This document shows, one piece after another, positions 9,501-18,207 of a stretch of DNA of 34,565 nucleotides. The notes under the pieces were generated by a model. The model searched no databases and was not told the DNA's origin. It saw only the letters and a list, made by a program, of their open reading frames with translations. How positions within the stretch are numbered: position 1 is the first letter of the stretch; each line of letters opens with the position of its first letter. The DNA comes from Flavobacteriaceae bacterium (GTDB taxonomy: Bacteria; Bacteroidota; Bacteroidia; Flavobacteriales; Flavobacteriaceae): assembly GCA_947457105.1 (NCBI GenBank), contig CANGUP010000016.1, forward strand, positions 1-34,565, read 5' to 3'. The translations under genes and the position numbers were made by a program.

Positions 9501-10852
9501 CTTTTGCTACGTATTTAGGATGTAAAGCCGTAAATGTAATTGGTTCATCAATTACAAGTAATACAACTCTGTCTGGTGTTCCTGCAAATCAAACATCTGC
9601 TAAATTGTTAAAAGTAACAGCTACTCGTCCTGCGGCGCCTACTACTTTAGTGCTAACTAACGGCACTACTGCAACAGCTATAACAAATGTTACTTCCTTT
9701 ATTGGTACAACTACTCCATTAACATTGACAGCTGCTACCTCTGTGCTTGCAACTTCATATTCTTGGGAGTTACCACAAGGTGCTGTTCAATTGACTGGTA
9801 CTGATACAAGAATTATCACTTTTAATTTGTCAGGTGTAGAGCAAAATGCTAGTACTTTGAAACTTGATTTTGGTGTTAAAGCGGTTAACCGTATTGGTGC
9901 GTCAATTTCATTAAACAGTGCACTTACTAATCCATCAAATCCATCAACAGCTAAAATATTAAGAATAACAAATACTGTGCCTGCTGCTGTTACTGCTGTA
10001 GGTGGACCTATAACTGCAATCAGTTGTGGTACTTTATACAACTACACAATTACACCATCTCTTTTAGCTAAATCGTATACAATTACTGGACCAGTTGGAT
10101 CTGTAGTTACTTCTGCAAGTAACCCAACAAATGCTACAAATGTTTTATCAACAAGTAATTTAGGTTTCTCAGTAGTATATCCTAGTAACTTAGCTAGTTT
10201 AGCTGCTAAGACTGTAGTTATCTCTTCTGTAAACGGATTTGGTGCAAGCGCTACAAACAAAACACTTACTATTGTTCCAGCAACAATTGCAGCTGTGGGA
10301 ACTATCAACAGTAATGGTTCAACTTTTAGCAGAACAACTAACAAAACTATCTCAATTCCTGCTATAGCTACTGCAACCAATTATACTTGGACCGTAGCAG
10401 ATGGTGCAGAAATTGTTTCTGGTCAAGGAACTACATCTATTGTTGTAAGCTTTGCTAATGTGCCATCAACTTCTTCAACAAATACTGTTTCAGTTGTTGC
10501 AACTAATAACTGTGGTGTAAATACGCCATCTAAATCAGTTATTTTGACTGCTGCTTCTACAAGATCAATCGAAGAAGTAGATACAGTTGCGTTTAGCAAT
10601 ATCTCTGTATATCCTAACCCTGCTTCATATGAGATGAATATTGATATTGATACCACAAATGTTGGAGATGTTCAAATGTCTATCTATACATTAAATGGTA
10701 TCTTGGTAATGAAATCTAAAACTATTAATTTAGTTGAGGGTAGAAATACGATCAGTGAAAACATTTCTAATTTAACTAACGGACTTTACATTGTTAGATT
10801 AGTTGATGCTTCAAATAAAGAAGTAATGGTTAAAAAATTGATCAAGAATTAA
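6527..10852 (+). CDS. Large secreted protein: N-terminal beta-helix-like region, repeated PKD/Ig-like modules, T9SS C-terminal sorting domain
   Basis: Signal peptide MKKNYLIALLTLFVSFANAQ; N-terminal NATLTIQPGVVIKGL...APIVFTSGKTVAQGRQPGDWGGIILLG; repeated P-AAP...T(S/N)FIGT(S/T)TPLTLTA...Y.W.LP.G units; C-terminal ISVYPNPASYEMNID...GLYIVRLVDASNKEVMVKKLIKN typical of T9SS type A sorting domains. Confidence 0.9.
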   Translation: MKKNYLIALLTLFVSFANAQRFIESTSYRGAFAPTGAMWTEQWTNFDPINEPYPDAATVVNVTADITTNTTWLAGRTYKLSGLIYVRNNATLTIQPGVVIKGLSSVNGTALIVTKGSKLNAIGTAAAPIVFTSGKTVAQGRQPGDWGGIILLGRAGFNANVPAGSAAGTNGVNNIEGITANLNTEYGGGTTAINDDNSGTLKYVRIEFGGYVFSPNNEINGLTMGAVGNGTTIDYVQVSYTNDDAFEWFGGSVNCKHLVSFRNLDDDFDTDNGYKGIVQFGLIVRDPSIADNPSVSTSESFESDNNAAGTASASGYDSTSAIFTNITSVGPSKRATLAPTATLAVGHERALRLRRATQLKVFNSIFMDFKQSIVFIDAAAAVANANAGTLKFVNNIMAGAVGTFTGGINPTSLNSFFSTNGNTTQASSDGLLTLPYNASTNTYLGLDYRPGSSSIAATGANFTDSAIADYVITAVNGDTPVVSNVTYCKGAVAAPLTATLTAGNVSLRWYANATTATFTTTAPATPSTSPVFPAGQTQVVTTYYVAQVNAAGAVSNRVSFTVTVNALPTQVISTITGVGPVGSTSVTEIGRYVGTTSEFKYSVTAFDAGLSYVWTLPLGVNLVSGGGTNEITVNFANVPFGAGSVGSIQVQAQNASGCRTAAKTLALTKALPAAPGTINMFDTASSSPATALTSYAKYMGTTTPVTLVATAVTGVNTYEWELPAGVTISIPAGTAAPVTTTVNYTSEPFFSPSTGTLPLGTRFFTVTNNTYTISVNGVSTIITVSTCNQRYQGSSNNSPYPSTSAPYVQYGTVVRSNLNSILVNFAGVTSSATTALYFGVRSLNGVGYSVTPNATNADVVANLTGIPGLFSTTYTATQTLITPPSTQGSTTYTASGFAPKTSKLKKFVAAIPAAPAALKLTNPAVSSSTAITDITSFIGTSTPLTLTATPSATAQSYDWILPEGVTQVSGTNTNEIVINFANFDPADLETGTFATYLGCKAVNVIGSSITSNTTLSGVPANQTSAKLLKVTATRPAAPTTLVLTNGTTATAITNVTSFIGTTTPLTLTAATSVLATSYSWELPQGAVQLTGTDTRIITFNLSGVEQNASTLKLDFGVKAVNRIGASISLNSALTNPSNPSTAKILRITNTVPAAVTAVGGPITAISCGTLYNYTITPSLLAKSYTITGPVGSVVTSASNPTNATNVLSTSNLGFSVVYPSNLASLAAKTVVISSVNGFGASATNKTLTIVPATIAAVGTINSNGSTFSRTTNKTISIPAIATATNYTWTVADGAEIVSGQGTTSIVVSFANVPSTSSTNTVSVVATNNCGVNTPSKSVILTAASTRSIEEVDTVAFSNISVYPNPASYEMNIDIDTTNVGDVQMSIYTLNGILVMKSKTINLVEGRNTISENISNLTNGLYIVRLVDASNKEVMVKKLIKN
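8222..10542 (+). repeat. Imperfect tandem protein-domain repeats within the T9SS cargo gene
   Basis: Recurring units start near 8222 (LPTQVIST), 8537 (LPAAPGTIN), 9258 (IPAAPAALK), 9630 (RPAAPTTLV) and 9977 (VPAAVTAVG); each of the better-preserved units holds a YxWxLPxG core. Confidence 0.7.
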
Positions 10853-10870
10853 TTTTTAATCACTTCTAAA

Positions 10871-10907
10871 AAAGAAAGGGTCGCCGTAATTGGCGACCTT
10901 TCTTTTT
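10871..10907 (+). terminator. Rho-independent terminator
   Basis: Stem AAAGAAA(G)GGTCGCC - GTAATT - GGCGACCTTTCTTT followed by TT, 19 nt after the stop of the 1441-aa ORF; GC-rich core in an AT-rich region. Confidence 0.9.
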
Positions 10908-11037
10908 ATAATGAAACACAACATAAGTCCATGGCTTCATACATCGCAATTATGAAAATTAAAAGTTAACTTAAATATAACAATCCAATAGTAGTATCTA
11001 GCAAATGTTTTATCAATTTAGACTCATCTATCATACA

Positions 11038-13812
11038 ATGAAAAAAGTATTTTTAATATTCTTTTTAGTACCATTTGTTCATTCAATACATGCGCAAATA
11101 ATTACATTTACTGACCCCGTTTTCAAAGCTAAACTTTTGGAATCAAGTCCAGGTAGTTTTGTAGCCAGAGACTTAAGTGGAGAATATTTTTCAATTGATG
11201 CAAATTCTAACGCAGAAATTGAAATTTCTGAAGCTATGCAAGTTGGATATTTAGAAATTGAAAACTCTTCGATTACTTCTATTGCCGAAATCTTTCAGTT
11301 TACTAATTTAACTTTCCTCAATTGTGAAAATAATTTGCTTACAGCATTAGATGTTTCGGGTTTGTCCAATATTAATAGTTTAAATTGTAGTACTAATCAG
11401 TTGATTAACCTAAATGTAAGCGGTTTAACAGAATTGCAAAATCTAAATTGTCAATATAACCAACTTACCACTTTAAATGTGGGTGGCATATCCAATCTAT
11501 TGAACTTAAATTGCAGTTACAATCAACTTGGAATAGTGAACTTAAATAATCTGCTAAATCTTGAAATATTGAATTGTAATGATAATTTAATTTCAACTTT
11601 TGATCTCTCTGATTTAACAAGTTTAAAATCATTAGATTGTAGTAATAATCAACTTTTAGCACTAAATATCGATAATTTAGTAAGTCTTGAAATGCTAAAT
11701 TGTTCTTCAAATGTACTTGAAAGTCTTACTATTCAAAATTTAGTTTACTTCTATGATTTGAATTGTGGCAATAATCAACTTAACACTTTAAGCTTAATTA
11801 ATTTGCCAAGCTTAAACAACTTAAATTGCAATTTCAACCAACTATCTTCATTAAACTTAAACAATCTTACTAATTTAGTAAACCTTAGCTGTACAAACAA
11901 TCAATTAAGTTCGTTGAACCTTTTTGGATTAACACAACTTAAAGACTTAAATTGCTCAAATAATATCATTTCAACTATTGTTTTCTTTGGTTTGGATCAA
12001 CTTATTTCTTTCAATTGTAGTTTGAATCAACTTGTTAATTTGGATGTAAGTAGTTTAACGAATTTGAAATATTTATTCTGTGATTATAATGCCATTGTGG
12101 CATTAGATTTAAATGACATGAACGATCTTTTGGCACTAAGTTGTACTAATAATCAAATTGCAAATTTAAATTTGACAAGTTTAACCAATCTTCAATCCGT
12201 CTATTGTAATAACAATCAGATTACAACTTTAAATCTTAGTAATGCTTCTAATTTGCAAAGTTTATTTTGCTACAGCAATCAACTCACTAGTATTTTCATA
12301 AAAAACGGCAGCTTTGAAGGTAATTTATCGTTTGCAAATAACCCAAGTTTAAATTATATATGCGCTGATGAATATCAAATAGAATTTATTCAAGATGAGA
12401 TAAACAACAATAATTACACTAATTGTCATGTAAATAGTTATTGTTCATTTGTTCCCGGAGGTATTTCATACACAATTCAGGGAAGCACTAAATTTGACAG
12501 CAATACGAACGGTTGTGATGCGTTAGATGGTATGTTTCCAAATTTACAAATGTCTTTCTCTGATGGTTCAATTACTGAAAGTCTAATTTCAAATACTTCT
12601 GGTAGTTATTCAAAATCAGTAAAAGAAGGCTCATATACGATTACTCCAATTCTCGAAAATCCAAATTATTTTTCAATTTCGCCTTCAATAGTTTCCGTTG
12701 AATTTCCTTTTCAAACTAGTCCTATTGTCCAAAACTTTTGTATCACACCAAACGGTAGTTATAATGATGTAGAAATTGCTATCATACCTTTAAATAATGC
12801 AATTCCAGATTTAGAATCAAGATATAAAATAGTATATAAAAATAAAGGAACCACCTTGCAATCAGGCAGCGTGAACTTAAATTTTAATGATAGTTATTTA
12901 AATTTAGTGTCATCAAATCCAGTCATTTCCTCACAAAGTACAAACAATTTAAATTGGACATTTTCAAATTTAAATCCATTTGAAACAAGATCAATTTTAG
13001 TCACTTTAAAAGTCAATTCTTCAACTGATACACCTGCTACAAGTATTGGACAGTTATTGCCTTTTAATGCAACTATAACAACTATTTTTTCTGACGAAAC
13101 ACCTAATGATAATACAATAACTTTTATTCAAGAAGTTTCGGAATCAGCTACTACAAATGACAAGGTTTGCATTGAAGGTAATATTGTTTCTTTATCACAA
13201 GTAGGCGAATATGTTCATTATTGTATTCGTTTTACAAATAGTGGAAACGCTGTAGCTCAAAATGTTGTAATTAAAGATCTAATTGACGTTAATAAATACA
13301 ACATTTTTTCATTAATTCCTCTTGAAGGCAGCCATGTTTTTGAAACTAGAGTAACCAATTTAAATACCGTAGAATTTACCTTTGAAAATATAAATTTGGC
13401 TTTTGACACTAACAATAACAATGGATATGTGATGTTCAAAATTAAAACTTTGCCTTCACTATCTGTTGGTGATATTTTTTCAAATAGTGCATCTATTTAT
13501 TTTGACTATAAAGCGCCTGCATATACGGCTATTGAGTCAACAATCATCCAAATTTTAGGAAATAATACTTTTGAAACTTCAACTAATTTCACCATTTATC
13601 CTAATCCAGTAAAAGAAACATTACATATCTTTTCTTTTAATTTGAGATCAGTTGATTCCATATCAATTTTTAACTCAGTTGGACAAATAGTAAAAAATAT
13701 TTTGAACCCAACTAATTTATCAATTAATGTATCTGACCTTAGCCAAGGTATTTATTATCTAAATATAACCTCAGAAAATATAAAAACAAGTCACAAATTC
13801 ATAAAGGAATAA
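11038..13812 (+). CDS. Leucine-rich-repeat surface protein with conserved-repeat domain and T9SS C-terminal sorting domain
   Basis: Signal peptide MKKVFLIFFLVPFVHSIHAQ at ATG 11038; 16 consecutive 21-aa LxxLxCxxNQLxxLxLxxLxN repeats; middle domain ending in FSNSASIYFDYKAPAYTAIESTII; C-terminal FTIYPNPVKETLHI...GIYYLNITSENIKTSHKFIKE. Confidence 0.9.
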   Translation: MKKVFLIFFLVPFVHSIHAQIITFTDPVFKAKLLESSPGSFVARDLSGEYFSIDANSNAEIEISEAMQVGYLEIENSSITSIAEIFQFTNLTFLNCENNLLTALDVSGLSNINSLNCSTNQLINLNVSGLTELQNLNCQYNQLTTLNVGGISNLLNLNCSYNQLGIVNLNNLLNLEILNCNDNLISTFDLSDLTSLKSLDCSNNQLLALNIDNLVSLEMLNCSSNVLESLTIQNLVYFYDLNCGNNQLNTLSLINLPSLNNLNCNFNQLSSLNLNNLTNLVNLSCTNNQLSSLNLFGLTQLKDLNCSNNIISTIVFFGLDQLISFNCSLNQLVNLDVSSLTNLKYLFCDYNAIVALDLNDMNDLLALSCTNNQIANLNLTSLTNLQSVYCNNNQITTLNLSNASNLQSLFCYSNQLTSIFIKNGSFEGNLSFANNPSLNYICADEYQIEFIQDEINNNNYTNCHVNSYCSFVPGGISYTIQGSTKFDSNTNGCDALDGMFPNLQMSFSDGSITESLISNTSGSYSKSVKEGSYTITPILENPNYFSISPSIVSVEFPFQTSPIVQNFCITPNGSYNDVEIAIIPLNNAIPDLESRYKIVYKNKGTTLQSGSVNLNFNDSYLNLVSSNPVISSQSTNNLNWTFSNLNPFETRSILVTLKVNSSTDTPATSIGQLLPFNATITTIFSDETPNDNTITFIQEVSESATTNDKVCIEGNIVSLSQVGEYVHYCIRFTNSGNAVAQNVVIKDLIDVNKYNIFSLIPLEGSHVFETRVTNLNTVEFTFENINLAFDTNNNNGYVMFKIKTLPSLSVGDIFSNSASIYFDYKAPAYTAIESTIIQILGNNTFETSTNFTIYPNPVKETLHIFSFNLRSVDSISIFNSVGQIVKNILNPTNLSINVSDLSQGIYYLNITSENIKTSHKFIKE
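11308..12315 (+). repeat. 16 x 63-bp (21-aa) LRR-coding tandem repeat
   Basis: Counted from LTFLNCENNLLTALDVSGLSN to LQSLFCYSNQLTSIFIKNGSF without length variation. Confidence 0.88.
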
Positions 13813-13949
13813 TTTAAATGTAAAGCACAAAGAAAAATACCTAACTATTTTTAAAAATGGAATTTTAAGAGTACTGCTGTTTTTTCAAAAATGATAATTT
13901 ATAATCCACAAAAACAATATTTTTACACCTTTTTAATGGATACATTTTA

Positions 13950-15404
13950 ATGTCTATAAAACAACAATTGATTTCTGGTTTTTTTTGGACTTATTTGCAA
14001 AAATTTAGTTCACAGCTAATTAATTTTTTTATTTCATTAGTATTATCCCGACTTTTACTTCCGGAGGATTTCGGAATGATGGGGTTGATTTATGTTTTTA
14101 TAACAATAGGCAATGTGCTAATTGACAGTGGGTTATCATTGTCATTGATCAGGACTAAACACATTGATCAGGAGGACTACTCAACTGTATTTATTGCAAA
14201 TATAGCTTTTGGGCTATTAATATATTTGATCTCTTTTCTTATTGCTCCCTTTATTTCTAATTTTTATAATATTGAAATACTGACGACCTTAATTAGGGTT
14301 TTTGCCCTTACTTTTATAATAACCTCTTTCTCTTCAGTACAAACAGCATTACTGACAAAAAAAATGTTGTTCAAGACACAACTTTTTATAGCTATTCCTT
14401 CTTTAATTATCAGTGGAATAGTAGGGATTACATTAGCGTTTTTCAACTTTGGTGTATGGAGTCTTGTTTATGCCAGTCTTTCTCAAAATAGTATTGGAAC
14501 TATACAACTTTGGATTTACAGTGACTGGAGGCCCAAACCTGTTTTCAACACTGAAAAATTTAAAGTTCATTTCAAGTTTGGCTATAAATTAATTATTATT
14601 GGAATTTTTGATGCGGTGTTTGTGAATATCTACCCAATTCTCATCGGTAAGCTTTATAATATTAGACAAGTTGGATTCTATACACAGGCGGAAGCATTGA
14701 AGCAACTTCCGGTTTCAAATATCTCAAGCTCCTTGGCAAAGGTAACCTTACCTATGTTTTCGAGAATACAAGATGAAAACATAAAAATTAAAAATGCTTA
14801 TGATAGCATTACAAAAATGGCACTTTCAATAATTGCGCCTATTTTGATTTTTATCTCGGCATTGGCAGAGCCACTTTTACATTTTCTATATTCCGAAAAA
14901 TGGGTAGCAGCCGCACCATATCTCAGCATCCTATGCTTCGCTGGTATATTGCCCTCAATAAATGGATACAATTTGAATATCCTAAATGCTAAAGGTAAAA
15001 GCAATTATATACTTAGAATTGAAACTTTCAATAAACTATTTTTAATCATATTGATTGCGTCGCTATTTAAGTTTGGTATATATGCCTTGATATGGTCAAA
15101 AGTGATTAGTACTTTGTTTTCATACTTATTAAACTCTTTTTATTGTGGAAAAGAAATCAATTACAAGCTTATTGATCAAGTAAAGGTAATAGTTCCAATT
15201 TTGATTATTGCCGGAGTTGCAGGTGTTGTAGTTAGTTTTTCTTACTCTTTATTAAATCTATACTTACATCCCCTATTTTTAAAGTTGTTAATAGCAGTAC
15301 TAATTGGAATCACCACATATCTATTTTTAATTTATTTATTCAAGAGGGAAATAATTTTTGAATTCCATACTCTTTCTAAACAGATAGTAAATTATGCCAA
15401 ATAA
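13950..15404 (+). CDS. Wzx/WzxC-like polysaccharide flippase (MOP superfamily)
   Basis: Multi-TM protein starting MSIKQQLISGFFWTYLQKFSSQLINFFISLVLSRLLLPEDFGMMGLIYVF, typical of lipopolysaccharide/colanic-type flippases. Confidence 0.88.
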   Translation: MSIKQQLISGFFWTYLQKFSSQLINFFISLVLSRLLLPEDFGMMGLIYVFITIGNVLIDSGLSLSLIRTKHIDQEDYSTVFIANIAFGLLIYLISFLIAPFISNFYNIEILTTLIRVFALTFIITSFSSVQTALLTKKMLFKTQLFIAIPSLIISGIVGITLAFFNFGVWSLVYASLSQNSIGTIQLWIYSDWRPKPVFNTEKFKVHFKFGYKLIIIGIFDAVFVNIYPILIGKLYNIRQVGFYTQAEALKQLPVSNISSSLAKVTLPMFSRIQDENIKIKNAYDSITKMALSIIAPILIFISALAEPLLHFLYSEKWVAAAPYLSILCFAGILPSINGYNLNILNAKGKSNYILRIETFNKLFLIILIASLFKFGIYALIWSKVISTLFSYLLNSFYCGKEINYKLIDQVKVIVPILIIAGVAGVVVSFSYSLLNLYLHPLFLKLLIAVLIGITTYLFLIYLFKREIIFEFHTLSKQIVNYAK

Positions 15405-16605
15405 AAAGAAAAATAAGCTTTTGATTTTTGTAAATAGTTATTCTTCTCAGATGGAGACTTTTATTTATAATCATATCAAAATGGTTGCTTCTGATTCTTT
15501 ATACGAGTTAACTGTCTTATGTCATTACTATCCCGACAATTCCTTTAATATTGATGAAAACATTAAGGTAATTCAGACTCATATTTCCAGCTTTTCATCA
15601 AGGATTACAAGTGTATACAAAATACTTATTCATGATGTTCCCCTTTTTTTTAAATTGTTAAAATATGGAGGCAATACTTTAAACCTAAGCCTATTTACAT
15701 TAGCGAATTCCTTAAAATTGGAGAGGTATGATTTAGTACATGCACATTTTGGACAAAATGGAAAATTAATAGCGCAATTAATGGATGCAGACCTAATTCA
15801 TTCGGAGCTTATAACACAATTTCATGGTTTGGATATAACCAGCAAAAAATGCAAACGGAAAAATTATTATAATCTCCTTAAAAAAAAGGCTAATATGATA
15901 ATGGTTAACACACAATATTCTTTGAGCGTTGTAAAATCTTTAGGGTTTAATGAAGATAAAATTACTGTACTTGCTGTGGGTACAAACAGTACATTCTTTA
16001 ATAGAAAGACTGCTGTTGCAAAAGATAAAACATTAAAAATACTATTCATTGGGCGATTAATTGAATTAAAAGGAGCACAACTTATTCCATGTATCGCACG
16101 TAAAATGATTCAATTAGAATTTACTGATTTTGAATTTACCATTGTTGGTGAAGGCATTCTTAAACATTCTATTCATGAAAATGCAAATGACTTAGAAGAA
16201 AAGATTAAGCTAACTGGATATAAATCTTTACTTGAAATTAAGCAGTTATTGGAAGACAGTCACCTTTTAATTTATCCAGGTATTGCAGACGAAGAAGGTA
16301 GAGAAGAAACTCAGGGACTCATAGTTCAGGAAGCCATGTTTATGAAATTACCTGTTATAGTTAGCAAAATAGGTGGAGTTCCTGAGGCGGTAATAAATGG
16401 CGAAACAGGTTTCATTTGCATGCCAGGTGATATTTCTGATTTTGCAGAGAAAATAATAAGGCTAGGCAATGATTATGATTTGAGAAAAACGATGGGCCAA
16501 AGAGGCTATGAATTGGCAAAAAACAAGTACGACATCCTCGATTTTCATAAAAAGATTACGGATATCTATGAGGATATTGTAACGAAAAATAATTTTTTAA
16601 ATTAA
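15394..16605 (+). CDS. GT4-family glycosyltransferase
   Basis: LVHAHFGQNG, ILFIGRLIELKGA, FTIVGEGILK, QEAMFMKLPVIVSKIGGVPEAVINGETGF; overlaps the flippase gene by 11 bp. Confidence 0.87.
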   Translation: MPNKKKNKLLIFVNSYSSQMETFIYNHIKMVASDSLYELTVLCHYYPDNSFNIDENIKVIQTHISSFSSRITSVYKILIHDVPLFFKLLKYGGNTLNLSLFTLANSLKLERYDLVHAHFGQNGKLIAQLMDADLIHSELITQFHGLDITSKKCKRKNYYNLLKKKANMIMVNTQYSLSVVKSLGFNEDKITVLAVGTNSTFFNRKTAVAKDKTLKILFIGRLIELKGAQLIPCIARKMIQLEFTDFEFTIVGEGILKHSIHENANDLEEKIKLTGYKSLLEIKQLLEDSHLLIYPGIADEEGREETQGLIVQEAMFMKLPVIVSKIGGVPEAVINGETGFICMPGDISDFAEKIIRLGNDYDLRKTMGQRGYELAKNKYDILDFHKKITDIYEDIVTKNNFLN

Positions 16606-16608
16606 ACC

Positions 16609-17256
16609 ATGGTCTCAAAACTCAGAAAATTGTATGCAAATAAGATTCATTTGATAAAAATGAAAAATCTTTTAATCAATAGTATTACGAAGGGTAAAAG
16701 AAAAAATGGTAGTTCCATTATATTATTTGGAAAATGTGAGTACTCCATACATAAATCTGCAAAAATCAATCTGAACAATGGGCATTTGGCGCTTAATAGG
16801 TATATTACAAAATCAGATCCTTTCATTGGTAATATTGAATTATACGAAAACGCTGAAGTGAATGTTAACCAAACATTTTTCATTCATAGTGGCTGTGATG
16901 TCATGGTCTTTAAAAATGCGAAATTAAATTTAGGAGGCGGTTATATTAACCGTTATGCTAAAATCCGATGTTACTCCTCAATTACTATTGGTTTAGGCGT
17001 GGCTATTTCAGAAAATGTATCTATTTGGGATAGTGATGCGCATGCTATTATAGGAAAAGAACATTTATTGACACAACCTATAGTGATTGGAAATCGTGTT
17101 TGGATAGGTACTAATGTTACTATTTTAAAAGGCGTTATTATTGGTGACGGAGCTATTATTGCAGCTGGTTCAGTAGTTACAAATAATATTCCTGCCAATT
17201 GCTTAGCTGCCGGAATTCCGGCCAAGGTTATTAAAGAAAATGTAGAATGGAAATAA
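16609..17256 (+). CDS. Left-handed beta-helix (hexapeptide) acyltransferase
   Basis: Hexapeptide pattern and IGNRVWIGTNVTILKGVIIGDGAIIAAGSVVTNNIPANCLAAGIPAKVIKENVEWK. Confidence 0.87.
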   Translation: MVSKLRKLYANKIHLIKMKNLLINSITKGKRKNGSSIILFGKCEYSIHKSAKINLNNGHLALNRYITKSDPFIGNIELYENAEVNVNQTFFIHSGCDVMVFKNAKLNLGGGYINRYAKIRCYSSITIGLGVAISENVSIWDSDAHAIIGKEHLLTQPIVIGNRVWIGTNVTILKGVIIGDGAIIAAGSVVTNNIPANCLAAGIPAKVIKENVEWK

Positions 17257-17264
17257 AAGTGTAA

Positions 17265-18206
17265 ATGTTTTCAATAATTATTCCATATTATAATAAATCC
17301 GCTTACATCGTTCGGTGTATTGATTCCATTTTGAATCAAACATTTCCCGACTATGAAGTCATTCTAGTCGATGATGGTTCTACCGATAAGGGAATCGAAT
17401 TAATCTCAAAAAAATATGGTGATTTAATAAGGGTTTTTCGTCAGGATAATCAAGGAGTTTCTGCCGCACGAAATCTTGGAATAGAAAAAGCAAAATATAA
17501 ATTCATTGCATTTTTAGACGCCGATGATGCTTGGCATCCTCAATATCTAGAAAGTGTAAACTGGATTATAACAACTGAAAAAGAAGTTAAAATTGTAGGC
17601 AGTCATTATTCAAGAGATGTAAGTTTTTTAGAAAACAGACATAACATTCCGAATTATTTTAAATTTGAAAACTACTTTAAAACAGCCATTAGAAATACCT
17701 ATTTCACTTCGTCATCATCTGTAATTGAAAAAAGTTTCTTTGATGAAAGTGAAGGATTCAATACAAATCTAAAAAATGGAGAAGACCATGACCTTTGGTT
17801 CAGAGTGCTATTGAGTAGTGGTAATTCTTTTTATATTACCAATACCCTAGTTTATTATTCTGATGAAGACAGCAACCAAGCAACCCAAAAAAAAATTGAC
17901 TTAGAATATACTTTAGTTGGTCAAATTAATTCGATTTATAAAGATGTAATCAAATCAAGCCAAAATAAAGATTTCAATAAGTTTATTAGTCTTTATGTTT
18001 ATTTTAATCTCTTTCCTTATTATTTTGACTCTAAAAACTATACTAAAGCAAAATATGTTTTAAAGGAAAATAAATTTGGTTTTACTTTACTGAAACTAGT
18101 GTACATGATACCATTTAGGTTCGGGAAAAGAATGGTTGACTCACCGAAAGGGTTAAGACTAATTAGATTGTATTTTAAATTTACTATCAAATATATCTAT
18201 TATTAA
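17265..18206 (+). CDS. GT2-family glycosyltransferase
   Basis: FSIIIPYYNKSAYIVRCIDSILNQTFPDYEVILVDDGSTD...FLDADDAWHP; later NGEDHDLWFRV. Confidence 0.93.
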   Translation: MFSIIIPYYNKSAYIVRCIDSILNQTFPDYEVILVDDGSTDKGIELISKKYGDLIRVFRQDNQGVSAARNLGIEKAKYKFIAFLDADDAWHPQYLESVNWIITTEKEVKIVGSHYSRDVSFLENRHNIPNYFKFENYFKTAIRNTYFTSSSSVIEKSFFDESEGFNTNLKNGEDHDLWFRVLLSSGNSFYITNTLVYYSDEDSNQATQKKIDLEYTLVGQINSIYKDVIKSSQNKDFNKFISLYVYFNLFPYYFDSKNYTKAKYVLKENKFGFTLLKLVYMIPFRFGKRMVDSPKGLRLIRLYFKFTIKYIYY

Positions 18207-18207
18207 G

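Noticed and set aside
6940-10656. Minus-strand ORFs inside the 1441-aa gene (6940..7218, 7471..7794, 9787..10041, 10042..10380, 10423..10656)
   Set aside because: Antisense shadows of a Thr/Ala/Val-rich repeat gene; hydrophobic low-complexity translations, no start context, fully contained in a well-supported CDS.
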